Origin: Geodermatophilaceae bacterium | GTDB taxonomy: Bacteria; Actinomycetota; Actinomycetes; Mycobacteriales; Geodermatophilaceae | Direction of reading: 5' to 3' | Assembly (NCBI GenBank): GCA_013812385.1 | Contig: JACCTM010000285.1 | Coordinates: 1-9,142, forward strand | Length of the DNA stretch: 9,142 nucleotides | Shown: piece by piece, positions 1-6,147 of the stretch | How positions within the stretch are numbered: the first letter of the stretch is position 1 | Layout of the letters: each line of letters begins with the position of its first letter | The notes under the pieces: model-generated | What the model was told of the DNA's origin: nothing | The model's input: the letters and a program-made list of their open reading frames with translations, nothing else | Database searches by the model: none | Position numbers and translations under genes: made by a program

Positions 1-696
1 CGCGGTATCCCGGAGACCATGACCGTCCACCGCCCGGGGCGGCTGCAGCTGGGGATCCCGCCGGGCGCCGGCGCAGGATTCGTGGCCTACCTGCTTCCGG
101 TGGGCTTGATCGTCTATACCTACGCCGTTCTGTCGCTCACCGTGTTTCCGCTCCTGGTGGCCGATCAGGGGTTCGAGGCCGTCTTCGCACTGGTCGGCGT
201 GAGCGCCTTGCTCGTCCAAGGGTCGGCCGCCGTCGCGACGGCACTGGCTCGGCGGTGGGGTCCGGCCACCTCCGGGTGGACCTCTGCCCTGCTCGCGGCT
301 GGTGGCTGCGTCCTGGGCTTCGTCGCCGTACAGCCCGACGGTTGGCCCTGGGTGCTGCCGGCGTCGTTGTTGATCGGCGTCTCGGAGGGACTCGCGATCA
401 CCTCGGGGATCACGGTCTCGGACCTGCTCGCACCGGCCGATCGCCGTGGTGGCCTGGTGTCGGTGTTCTACCTCGTGGTGTATTTCGGCTTCGCCGTACC
501 GACGATCGTCGCTCTGGTGGCCGGTGATTCGTTGCGCAGCGGCGTTCCGATCCTGGTCCTCGGCGGCGTCGCGTTACTGCTCGGTGCCGTGCTGTTCCTA
601 GCCGGACGTACGGTCCTGCGGCGTCCTGCTCCAAGTGGGGCAGTCGCAAGCCCCACCGTGCTGACCCCGGAGGCCCTGGCCGACGACGCGCACTGA
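1..696 (+). CDS. Major facilitator superfamily (MFS) transporter, C-terminal part (5' end outside window)
   Basis: The reading frame is open from base 1 and ends in TGA at 694-696. The ATG at 19 is probably internal, because the frame continues to the left and the product lacks a first half. The visible protein has about six hydrophobic segments, at approximately bases 80-170, 175-245, 280-340, 345-420, 445-525 and 540-610. This fits the second six-helix bundle (TM7-12) of a 12-helix MFS permease, preceded by a basic stretch resembling the central cytoplasmic loop. It would sit in the cytoplasmic membrane and move a small solute or drug by a proton-coupled or facilitated mechanism, but nothing visible identifies the substrate. 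It converges with the next gene across a 29-bp gap without a convincing terminator hairpin. Family assignment is fairly secure and specificity is unknown. Confidence 0.75.
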   Translation, partial: RGIPETMTVHRPGRLQLGIPPGAGAGFVAYLLPVGLIVYTYAVLSLTVFPLLVADQGFEAVFALVGVSALLVQGSAAVATALARRWGPATSGWTSALLAAGGCVLGFVAVQPDGWPWVLPASLLIGVSEGLAITSGITVSDLLAPADRRGGLVSVFYLVVYFGFAVPTIVALVAGDSLRSGVPILVLGGVALLLGAVLFLAGRTVLRRPAPSGAVASPTVLTPEALADDAH

Positions 697-725
697 CCGA
701 CGGGGCGCTGACCCGACCCGCGCAG

Positions 726-1361
726 TCAGGTGCTGATCAGGGTCCAGCGAAGCCGCGGGTCGGCGTACCACGTCCACTTCGTCATCGGACGGGGAAAGCG
801 CACGCCGTCGATCTCGATCACGGCCGGATCGCAGGCCACCTGAATGGCTCTGCCATGACTGATGTCGCCACGGCGCCAGAGTTGCTTGTGCACGTTGACC
901 GTGAGTGTGTCCACGCTGGACCAATCCGGACGTACGTCGACGCGCTTGATCACGCCGTCGGCAACGCGCTGACTGTCGTGGTAGATCTGGGCCCCGAATC
1001 GGGAACCAGCATCTCGTGCACCGGTTTTGGTCGGCGAGGACGTAACCCGACCGCGAGCCAGCAACACACCGCCCTGATCATCGCGGACCAGGCCCAACGT
1101 CCTGGACCGCTCCCCGGTCAGTTGCCCGGCTGGGTCGACTCCCCACGTACGGGAAAGACCTGCGGCAAGCGGATCCGAACTCGGGGTCCAGGCAACCCCG
1201 ATGTCGAGGCGGTCACGCCGGTGCAGTGCGACCAGGACCGCACCCAGCGCACTCACCGGGCCGGCCACCGACACCTGCTCAGCCGAGGCGATCGCCCGTT
1301 TCACCGCGTTTCGGTCGGGGGCGGTGTCCGGTGCCAGATCGCCGAAGTCGAGGTCCGCCAT
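726..1361 (-). CDS. Uncharacterised protein, possibly a degenerate diacylglycerol-kinase-like protein
   Basis: This 211-codon ORF has actinobacterial codon use and no signal peptide or membrane helices, so it is probably cytoplasmic. Residues about 25-75 look like an alpha/beta unit with an Ala/Val-rich helix and 'ALHRRDRLDIGVAW'. Residues about 80-105 carry 'RSRTLGLVRDDQGGVLLARG'. The C-terminal half is beta-rich with many Trp, ending in 'KWTWYADPRLRWTL'. From memory, the order of these segments resembles small actinobacterial proteins annotated as diacylglycerol kinase-like. The GGDGT nucleotide motif of active lipid kinases is absent, so any such relation would be to a degenerate member; this is an inference of low certainty. 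The ATG at 1361 is the first in this frame but has no Shine-Dalgarno sequence. A 29-codon ORF in another frame ends only 5 nt upstream, so the true N-terminus may differ. Confidence 0.6.
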   Translation of the reverse strand: MADLDFGDLAPDTAPDRNAVKRAIASAEQVSVAGPVSALGAVLVALHRRDRLDIGVAWTPSSDPLAAGLSRTWGVDPAGQLTGERSRTLGLVRDDQGGVLLARGRVTSSPTKTGARDAGSRFGAQIYHDSQRVADGVIKRVDVRPDWSSVDTLTVNVHKQLWRRGDISHGRAIQVACDPAVIEIDGVRFPRPMTKWTWYADPRLRWTLIST

Positions 1362-1366
1362 CGAAG

Positions 1367-1456
1367 CTAGCGCGCCGCGTACACCGGGATGGTGATCGGC
1401 GGGGGAAGCTGCGTCCAGGTGACGGTTTCCCGGGCCAACTGTCGGCTGTGGAACAT
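1367..1456 (-). CDS. Possible 29-residue leader ORF, or out-of-frame 5' end of the 726-1361 gene
   Basis: An ATG at 1456 opens a 29-codon frame that ends in TAG at 1367-1369, 5 nt before the ATG of the downstream gene. In this frame 26 of 29 codons end in G or C. The 17 codons of the downstream gene's frame read back through the same stretch show only about half, so this frame looks translated. The peptide begins MFHSRQLARE, contains WTQLPPPITIP and ends VYAAR. A TAGACT hexamer lies 6 nt before its ATG, which would give a leaderless message. Either it is a true short upstream ORF, or one base is missing near 1370 and this is the real N-terminus of the next protein. I recognise no homologue. 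Confidence 0.4.
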   Translation of the reverse strand: MFHSRQLARETVTWTQLPPPITIPVYAAR

Positions 1457-1462
1457 CGCAGC

Positions 1463-1468
1463 AGTCTA
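1463..1468 (-). promoter_or_regulatory. Putative -10 hexamer TAGACT for leaderless transcription of the leftward gene(s)
   Basis: On the minus strand TAGACT fits the actinobacterial -10 pattern TAnnnT and is separated by six bases from the ATG at 1456. Transcription starting 6-7 nt downstream would begin at or beside that ATG. I see no recognisable -35 element. The same arrangement recurs before rsgA and purD. Confidence 0.45.
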
Positions 1469-1523
1469 GGACAGCCGCTGAACCGCAGCGGCCACGAGCG
1501 AGTGGCCTCTATTGACAGTCGTA

Positions 1524-1553
1524 TTGACAATCATCGTCATAAAGGACCATGCT
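1524..1553 (+). promoter_or_regulatory. Putative zinc-repressible promoter of the znu operon
   Basis: A consensus -35 TTGACA lies at 1524-1529. An 18-nt spacer leads to CATGCT at 1548-1553, which matches TAnnnT except for its first base. Six bases follow, then the ATG of znuA at 1560, so the predicted transcript is leaderless or nearly so. The Zur box at 1525-1539 covers the -35 element, which fits repression by blocking RNA polymerase. A second TTGACA at 1512-1517 is part of a 12-nt-spaced direct repeat and is an alternative -35 element. Confidence 0.5.
1525..1539 (+). promoter_or_regulatory. Zur-binding site (Zur box) upstream of znuA
   Basis: The 15-mer TGACAATCATCGTCA is a 7-1-7 inverted repeat in which six of seven pairs are complementary around a central C. 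It matches the actinobacterial Zur operator pattern TGAnAATnATnnTCA (known from memory in Streptomyces and mycobacterial zinc genes). Its centre lies 28 nt before the znuA start. The operon it precedes encodes both the zinc transporter and a Zur repressor, so zinc-dependent autoregulation is the natural reading. Confidence 0.75.
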
Positions 1554-1559
1554 CCGGTC

Positions 1560-2504
1560 ATGCGACAACGACCCCTACGCCGCGCTTTCGCGGTCTCCGC
1601 CGCCCTGTCCCTGCTGACCGCGTGCGGCGATGGGTCCCGGTCCGGAGAGGCAGACGGCGAGGGCGATACCGACGGGCTGAGTGTCCGGGCGGCGTTCTAT
1701 CCGCTGCAGTGGATCACCGAGCAGGTCGGGGGCTCGGCGGTGAGCGTGCGGAGCCTGACCCCGCCCGGCGCGGAGCCGCACGACCTGGAGCTGGGTCCGC
1801 AGGATGTCGCCGCCGTGGGTGAAGCAGACCTCGTCGTGTATCTCGCCGCGTTCCAACCGGCTGTCGACGAGGCCGTCGAGCAAGAAGCGCCCGATACATC
1901 TTTCGACGCTGCCGAACACGCAGAGCTGGATCTGACCTACACCCCGATCGAGGAGGGCACCGAAGAGACCGAAGAAGCGGGTTCCACCGACCCGCATTTC
2001 TGGCTGGATCCCCTGCGGCTGGCCGACGTAGCCGTCGCCCTCGCGGATCGGCTGGGGGAGCTCGATCCCGACAACGCCGACACCTTCACCGCGAACGTCG
2101 AGACGCTGCGAACAGCGTTGGAGGAACTGGACACCGAACTGAGCCAAGGACTGGCCTCCTGCGGGAGCACTGACCTCGTCACCAGCCACAATGCCTTTGG
2201 ATACTTCGCCGAGGCGTACGGTCTGACCCAGGTGGGAATCACCGGCTTGACACCGGAGGAGGAACCCTCCACAGAGGACCTTGCCGAGGTGGCCGACTTC
2301 GTCGAGGAGAACGACGTGCGCACGATCTACTACGAGACGCTGGTCAGTCCGGCGATTGCGGACACTGTGGCCGCCGAGACCGGTGCCCAGACGGCGTTGC
2401 TCGATCCACTGGAGGGACTCACCGACGACTCCGCGGGTTCGGACTACCTCGAAGTGATGCGCTCGAACCTGGACAGCGTCCGCGCCGGACAACCGTGCAG
2501 CTGA
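1560..2504 (+). CDS. znuA: High-affinity zinc ABC transporter, substrate-binding lipoprotein ZnuA
   Basis: The 314-residue product belongs to the cluster 9 (TroA/ZnuA) metal-binding family that delivers zinc to the ZnuB permease. The N-terminus is a lipoprotein signal: Arg-rich residues 1-8, a hydrophobic core, then lipobox LTAC with Cys22 as the lipidation site. Family metal ligands appear as His74 (EPHDLELG), His146 (DPHFWLD), His210 (TSHNAFGY) and Asp282 (LLDPLEG). Cys201 and Cys313 probably form the disulfide seen in relatives. The loop before His146 (about 123-143) is acidic (EEGTEETEE) where many ZnuA proteins carry a His-rich loop. I chose ATG 1560 because it puts the signal peptide at the N-terminus. 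A TTG at 1512 is in frame but would place the operator inside the gene. The stop overlaps the start of znuC, and the Zur box upstream implies induction under zinc shortage. Manganese specificity is possible but less likely next to Zur. Confidence 0.92.
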   Translation: MRQRPLRRAFAVSAALSLLTACGDGSRSGEADGEGDTDGLSVRAAFYPLQWITEQVGGSAVSVRSLTPPGAEPHDLELGPQDVAAVGEADLVVYLAAFQPAVDEAVEQEAPDTSFDAAEHAELDLTYTPIEEGTEETEEAGSTDPHFWLDPLRLADVAVALADRLGELDPDNADTFTANVETLRTALEELDTELSQGLASCGSTDLVTSHNAFGYFAEAYGLTQVGITGLTPEEEPSTEDLAEVADFVEENDVRTIYYETLVSPAIADTVAAETGAQTALLDPLEGLTDDSAGSDYLEVMRSNLDSVRAGQPCS

Positions 2505-3388
2505 GTTCCGGTCCGGCGGAACTGCTGTCCGCTCAGCGAGAAGCAACCGGCGTGCCCCGGGGTGACCAGCGCCGCGCAGGCTCACCCCTTGTGCAGTTGG
2601 ACGGCGTGTCCATCGGCTACCACCGCCTTCCCGTGTTGCAGGAGACTGACTTTCGCCTCGACGCGGGAGAGGCAGTGGCCGTACTGGGGCCCAACGGTGC
2701 TGGAAAGTCGACCCTCGTCCGAGGCATCCTGGGCCTGGCCGAGATTCTCGCCGGCTCCGTCGAGCTGTTCGGGGTCCCGCGGGCAAACTTTCGTGCCTGG
2801 CACCGGCTCGGATACGTCCCGCAGAGCCACTCCGTTGCCAGCGGCATCCCGTCCACCGTGCGCGAGGTCGTCGCCTCAGGACGGTTGACGCGTAAATCGG
2901 TCGTACGGCCGTTCTCGGCGGCAGACCAGCGGGCCGTGCTGGCCGCCATCGAGACTGTGGGTCTGTCCGACCGCACGCGGCATCCGGTGGCCACGTTGTC
3001 CGGTGGGCAGCAGCGGCGGGTCCTGATCGCGCGTGCTCTGGCCGGCGAACCCGACCTGCTCGTGCTCGATGAGCCAACCGCCGGCGTGGACGCCGAGAGC
3101 CGAAAGGTGTTGGCAGACACCTTGGCTGGCCTGGTGCGAGGCGGCACGGCAATCCTGTTCGTCACCCACGAGCTCAGCGAGATGGCTCCGGTGATCACCC
3201 GTACGGTGGTCGTAGAGCACGGCCGGATCAGCTACGACGGACCGCCACTGCCCGAATCGGGGCACGGATCGCCCTTGCACGGCACCGCTGACTGTGAGCA
3301 CCTGGACCCGCACGGTGTCACCCCCGAGGCCTACTCCGGTCTACGGCTGTCCACCAATGTCGGGTCCACCAAGATCAAGGCCCGCTGA
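2495..3388 (+). CDS. znuC: Zinc ABC transporter, ATP-binding protein ZnuC
   Basis: This cytoplasmic ATPase of 297 residues powers zinc import through ZnuB. All ABC motifs are intact and in order: Walker A GPNGAGKS (65-72), Q-loop Gln110 (YVPQSHS), signature LSGGQ (168-172), Walker B with DEP (188-194) and switch His225 (FVTHELSE). After about residue 255 there is a tail containing His257, His262, Cys267, His269 and His273, beyond the usual ABC core. The GTG start at 2495 overlaps the end of znuA by 10 nt, suggesting translational coupling. An in-frame GTG at 2552 would shorten the poorly conserved N-terminus by 19 residues and is a reasonable alternative. The stop is followed after 4 nt by znuB. 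The family also includes manganese and iron transporters, but the operon with Zur favours zinc. Confidence 0.9.
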   Translation: MQLSSGPAELLSAQREATGVPRGDQRRAGSPLVQLDGVSIGYHRLPVLQETDFRLDAGEAVAVLGPNGAGKSTLVRGILGLAEILAGSVELFGVPRANFRAWHRLGYVPQSHSVASGIPSTVREVVASGRLTRKSVVRPFSAADQRAVLAAIETVGLSDRTRHPVATLSGGQQRRVLIARALAGEPDLLVLDEPTAGVDAESRKVLADTLAGLVRGGTAILFVTHELSEMAPVITRTVVVEHGRISYDGPPLPESGHGSPLHGTADCEHLDPHGVTPEAYSGLRLSTNVGSTKIKAR

Positions 3389-3392
3389 GACG

Positions 3393-4325
3393 ATGGAATT
3401 CCTCAGCTATGAGTTCATGCAGCGGGCCCTGTTGGCCGCGTTCCTCGTCGGGATGACGGCGCCGACGGTGGGGGTCTACCTGGTGCAGCGCCGGCTCGCG
3501 CTGATCGGTGACGGGCTCGGGCACGTGGCGCTGGCCGGGGTGGCTATCGGCGTCCTGACCAGCCAGGCGCCGGTACTCACGGCGCTGGCCCTGGCCGTCG
3601 TCGGGGCAGTGGCCATAGAGCTGATCCGCTCCCGTGGGCACACCAGTGGCGACATCGCGCTGGCCGTCCTGTTCTACGGTGGCATCGCCGGCGGAGTGGT
3701 GATCATCTCGCAGGCACCAGGCGGTACGCCGGGCAATCTCAACGCCTTTCTCTTCGGCGCGATCACCACCACCACCGCGGCCGACATCGCGGTTTTCGCC
3801 GTGCTCTGCGGCCTGGTCCTCCTGGTGACCCTCGGCCTGTCGCGGTACCTCTTCGCGGTCAGCAACGACGAGGAGTTCGCGGTGGCCTCCGGGCTGCCGG
3901 TGCTGCGCTTGAACCTGCTGCTCGTGGTGGTCACGGCGATGACCGTTGTCGTCTCGATGCGGGTGATCGGGCTGCTGCTGATCAGTGCGCTGATGATCCT
4001 GCCGATCGCCTCGGCGCAGCTGGTCGCAGCAAGTTTTCGGCAAACCATCGCGATCGGGGTCGGCATCGGGATATCGGTGTCGGTGTCGGGTGTCACGCTG
4101 TCGTTCTATGCCGACACCCCGTCCGGCGGGACGATCGTCTTGCTGGCCATCGGAGTGTTCGTCCTCGTCGCGCTGCTCCGTGCGGTGCGCACCGCGGTGT
4201 TCCGCTTACGCGGTGGCCGCTCCGACAGCCTCCGGAGCAACGATCCGGCGTCCGACACTCCGGTGTCCGACAGTCTGCTCGGCGGCGATGTCGTGCCCGG
4301 CGGTGTCGGCACACGGCCCGTATGA
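3393..4325 (+). CDS. znuB: Zinc ABC transporter, permease ZnuB (ABC-3 family)
   Basis: This 310-residue inner-membrane protein has about eight to nine hydrophobic segments between residues 8 and 265, as expected for the ABC-3 family of metal permeases. Family landmarks are RRLALIGDGLGHVALAG (33-49), the cytoplasmic NDEEFAVASGL (158-168) that contacts the ATPase, and LISALMILPIASAQL (196-210) in a membrane helix. After about residue 272 there is a hydrophilic, Ser/Asp/Gly-rich tail of roughly 38 residues, partly built from a 15-bp tandem duplication. I chose the ATG at 3393, 4 nt after znuC, because the earlier in-frame GTG at 3294 would overlap znuC by 95 nt and add a Pro/Arg-rich stretch foreign to the family. 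The TGA overlaps the first ATG of zur (ATGA), consistent with one operon. Confidence 0.9.
   Translation: MEFLSYEFMQRALLAAFLVGMTAPTVGVYLVQRRLALIGDGLGHVALAGVAIGVLTSQAPVLTALALAVVGAVAIELIRSRGHTSGDIALAVLFYGGIAGGVVIISQAPGGTPGNLNAFLFGAITTTTAADIAVFAVLCGLVLLVTLGLSRYLFAVSNDEEFAVASGLPVLRLNLLLVVVTAMTVVVSMRVIGLLLISALMILPIASAQLVAASFRQTIAIGVGIGISVSVSGVTLSFYADTPSGGTIVLLAIGVFVLVALLRAVRTAVFRLRGGRSDSLRSNDPASDTPVSDSLLGGDVVPGGVGTRPV
4245..4274 (+). repeat. 15-bp tandem duplication in the znuB tail
   Basis: CCGGCGTCCGACACT is followed directly by CCGGTGTCCGACAGT, with 13 of 15 bases identical. The copies encode PASDT and PVSDS in the hydrophilic C-terminal tail of ZnuB, so the repeat keeps the frame and lies outside the conserved membrane domain. 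Confidence 0.7.
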
Positions 4326-4326
4326 T
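4321..4326 (+). promoter_or_regulatory. Putative internal -10 element TATGAT before zur
   Basis: TATGAT differs from the TATAAT consensus by one base and lies 7 nt before the second in-frame ATG of zur (4334), a spacing that would yield a leaderless zur message. It overlaps the end of znuB and the first zur ATG, and no clear -35 element is visible. It could let zur be expressed separately from the operon, but chance occurrence is possible. Confidence 0.35.
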
Positions 4327-4738
4327 CGGGCGAATGGTGACGCCGGTCCGGGTTCGCGCCACGCGACAGCGGACCGCGGTGTCTGATCTTCTGGCCGAAC
4401 TCAGCGACTTCCGCAGCGCCCAGGACATTCATCACCTCTTACGCGGCCAGGGCGACGGGATCGGCCTGTCGACGGTGTACCGGACGTTGCAGACACTGTC
4501 CGAAGCCGGCGAGGTGGACACCATCCAGACCGCTGACGGGGAATCGGTCTACCGCAAGTGCAGCGACCTGCATCACCACCACTTGGTCTGCCGGGAGTGC
4601 GGGCACACCGTGGAGGTCGCCGGGCCGGCCGTGGAGCGGTGGGCCGACCGTACAGCGGCCGAAAACGGGTTCACCGATGTCAGTCACACCCTGGAAATCT
4701 TCGGCCTGTGCGCCGAGTGTCGGGGAAAGCAGCGCTAG
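4322..4738 (+). CDS. zur: Zinc uptake regulator Zur (FurB, Fur family)
   Basis: This 138-residue Fur-family repressor senses zinc and binds the operator upstream of znuA. Residues 10-75 form the winged-helix DNA-binding domain (TRQRTAV, FRSAQDIH, GLSTVYRTLQTL), followed by a metal-rich dimerisation domain. Using recalled mycobacterial FurB residues with an offset of four, all three zinc sites are present: structural Cys90, Cys93, Cys130 and Cys133; regulatory Asp66, Cys80, His85 and His87; third site His84, His86, Glu105 and His122. The ATG at 4322 overlaps the znuB stop by four bases, favouring translational coupling. The ATG at 4334 (residue 5 here) gives 134 residues, closer to the mycobacterial length, and has a TATGAT hexamer 7 nt upstream. 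Being last in the operon, zur should be autoregulated through the Zur box. Confidence 0.93.
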   Translation: MIGRMVTPVRVRATRQRTAVSDLLAELSDFRSAQDIHHLLRGQGDGIGLSTVYRTLQTLSEAGEVDTIQTADGESVYRKCSDLHHHHLVCRECGHTVEVAGPAVERWADRTAAENGFTDVSHTLEIFGLCAECRGKQR

Positions 4739-4796
4739 CGACGGATCCCGGCTGACCTTTCTCGCTGCACGTCCATGACCACCCACTGACCAGAAC

Positions 4797-4801
4797 GGGA
4801 G
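4797..4801 (+). promoter_or_regulatory. Ribosome binding site of purA
   Basis: GGGAG lies six bases before the ATG at 4808 and matches the anti-Shine-Dalgarno sequence well. The Zur, RsgA and PurD starts lack a comparable site. In the rest of the 69-bp zur-purA gap I see no clear TAnnnT element in promoter position and no hairpin with a T-run. Confidence 0.55.
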
Positions 4802-4807
4802 CCCGCG

Positions 4808-6106
4808 ATGCCCGCCATTGTGATCATCGGCGCCCAATGGGGTGACGAGGGAAAAGGAAAGGCGACCGATCTCCTCGGTGGGCGGGTCCCGTACGTCGTG
4901 CGCTATCAGGGTGGCAACAACGCCGGTCACACCGTGGTCACCCCAGAGGGGGAACGGTATGCGCTGCACCTGATCCCGTCCGGGATCTTGACCCCTGGGT
5001 GCACGCCGGTGATTGGAAACGGTGTGGTGATCGACCCCGGCGTCCTGTTGGACGAACTCGCCGGGCTGGAGGAGCGCGGCGTGGATACCTCGAAGCTGGT
5101 GATCTCCGCCGACGCCCATCTGATCATGCCGCACCACCGGGCGCTGGACCGAGTGACGGAGCGCTACCTGGGGGCGTCCAAGGTCGGTACGACCGGTCGT
5201 GGTATCGGACCGGCATACGGCGACAAGGTCGCCCGGGTCGGCATCCGGATCCAGGACCTGCTCGATCCGGGCATCTTGCGCGCCAAGCTCGATGCCGTAC
5301 TTCGGGAGCGCAACCAGATCTTGGTCAAGGTCTACAACCGCAAGGCCATCGACGTCGACGAGACGTATGCGGAGTATCTGGGCTACGCCGACGTTCTCGC
5401 GCCGCGGATCGCCGACACCCGGTTGCTGCTGGCCGACGCGCTGGACCGTGACGAGTGGGTGCTACTCGAGGGTTCGCAGGGGACGCTGCTGGATATCGAC
5501 CACGGGACCTATCCGTTCGTGACGTCCTCGTCGCCGACCGCCGGTGGGGCATCGGCAGGTTCGGGGATCGGGCCCACCCGGATCGAGAAGGTTGTCGGCA
5601 TCCTCAAGGCGTACACGACGCGGGTGGGTTCTGGTCCGTTCCCGACCGAGTTGCACGACCAGTTCGGCGAATACCTGCTCAAGCAGGGCGGTGAGGTGGG
5701 CGTGACCACCGGCCGGGATCGTCGCTGCGGCTGGTTCGACGCCGTGATCGCCCGGTACGCCACCCGGGTCAACGGCATCACCGACTACTTCCTGACCAAG
5801 CTCGATGTGCTTTCCAGTCTGGAGAAGGTACCGATCTGCGTCGCGTACGAGGTGGACGGCGTACGCCACGACGAGATGCCGATGACCCAGACGGCGTTTC
5901 ACCACGCGACCCCGGTCTACGAGGAGTTGCCCGGCTGGTTCGAAGACATCGGCCACTGCCGGTCCTTCGATGAGTTGCCGGCCAACGCGCAGGCCTACGT
6001 GCTTCGGTTGGAGAAATTGTCCGGCGCATACGTGAGCGTGATCGGCGTCGGCCCGGGTCGCGACCAGAACGTGATCCGCCGCGACCTCCTCGCCTGTTCA
6101 GGCTAA
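4808..6106 (+). CDS. purA: Adenylosuccinate synthetase PurA
   Basis: This cytoplasmic enzyme catalyses the GTP-dependent joining of IMP and aspartate to give adenylosuccinate, the committed step to AMP. It is full length at 432 residues. Key motifs are QWGDEGKGK (10-18) with catalytic Asp13, GGNNAGHT (35-42) with His41, the second family signature GIGPAYGDKVAR (132-143) with Lys140, EGSQGTLLDIDHGTYP (221-236), the aspartate-binding TTGRDRRCGWFD (300-311), TKLD (330-333) for guanine recognition, and GVGPGR (413-418). The ATG at 4808 is supported by a GGGAG ribosome binding site and by the family N-terminus. It lies 69 bp after zur and 41 bp before rsgA on the same strand. It may have its own promoter or be read through from the zinc operon, and the sequence does not decide this. 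Confidence 0.97.
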   Translation: MPAIVIIGAQWGDEGKGKATDLLGGRVPYVVRYQGGNNAGHTVVTPEGERYALHLIPSGILTPGCTPVIGNGVVIDPGVLLDELAGLEERGVDTSKLVISADAHLIMPHHRALDRVTERYLGASKVGTTGRGIGPAYGDKVARVGIRIQDLLDPGILRAKLDAVLRERNQILVKVYNRKAIDVDETYAEYLGYADVLAPRIADTRLLLADALDRDEWVLLEGSQGTLLDIDHGTYPFVTSSSPTAGGASAGSGIGPTRIEKVVGILKAYTTRVGSGPFPTELHDQFGEYLLKQGGEVGVTTGRDRRCGWFDAVIARYATRVNGITDYFLTKLDVLSSLEKVPICVAYEVDGVRHDEMPMTQTAFHHATPVYEELPGWFEDIGHCRSFDELPANAQAYVLRLEKLSGAYVSVIGVGPGRDQNVIRRDLLACSG

Positions 6107-6135
6107 TTGGGGCGACTGGGCAGGCTGGTCGGACG

Positions 6136-6141
6136 TAGGTT
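6136..6141 (+). promoter_or_regulatory. Putative -10 hexamer TAGGTT for leaderless rsgA
   Basis: TAGGTT fits TAnnnT and stands six bases before the rsgA GTG at 6148, the same spacing as TAGACT before the ATG at 1456. No good -35 element is visible. Since rsgA lacks a Shine-Dalgarno sequence, a leaderless message is plausible. Confidence 0.4.
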
Positions 6142-6147
6142 GCGGTC

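Noticed and set aside
697..725. Terminator between the convergent MFS and unknown genes
   Set aside because: The 29-bp gap is GC-rich but I could not draw a convincing stem-loop or find a T-run.
855..1370. Plus-strand open frame of 171 codons opposite the unknown gene
   Set aside because: Its translation is Arg/Gly/His/Thr-mixed without a hydrophobic core pattern, and codon use favours the minus-strand frame.
1512..1559. TTG at 1512 as the start of znuA
   Set aside because: It would add 16 residues before the lipoprotein signal and place the Zur box and promoter inside the coding sequence.
1575..3152. Long open frame of 525 codons on the minus strand, opposite znuA and znuC
   Set aside because: It is rich in Arg, Gly and Pro, has no recognisable motif and lies opposite two clear genes. 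Long antisense frames are expected in GC-rich coding DNA.
3294..3392. GTG at 3294 as the start of znuB
   Set aside because: It would overlap znuC by 95 nt and add a Pro/Arg-rich stretch not seen in ABC-3 permeases. The ATG at 3393 directly follows znuC.
4731..4768. Possible hairpin GCAGCG...CGCTGC after zur as a terminator
   Set aside because: The stem is only six pairs around a loop of about 26 bases, and no T-run follows.
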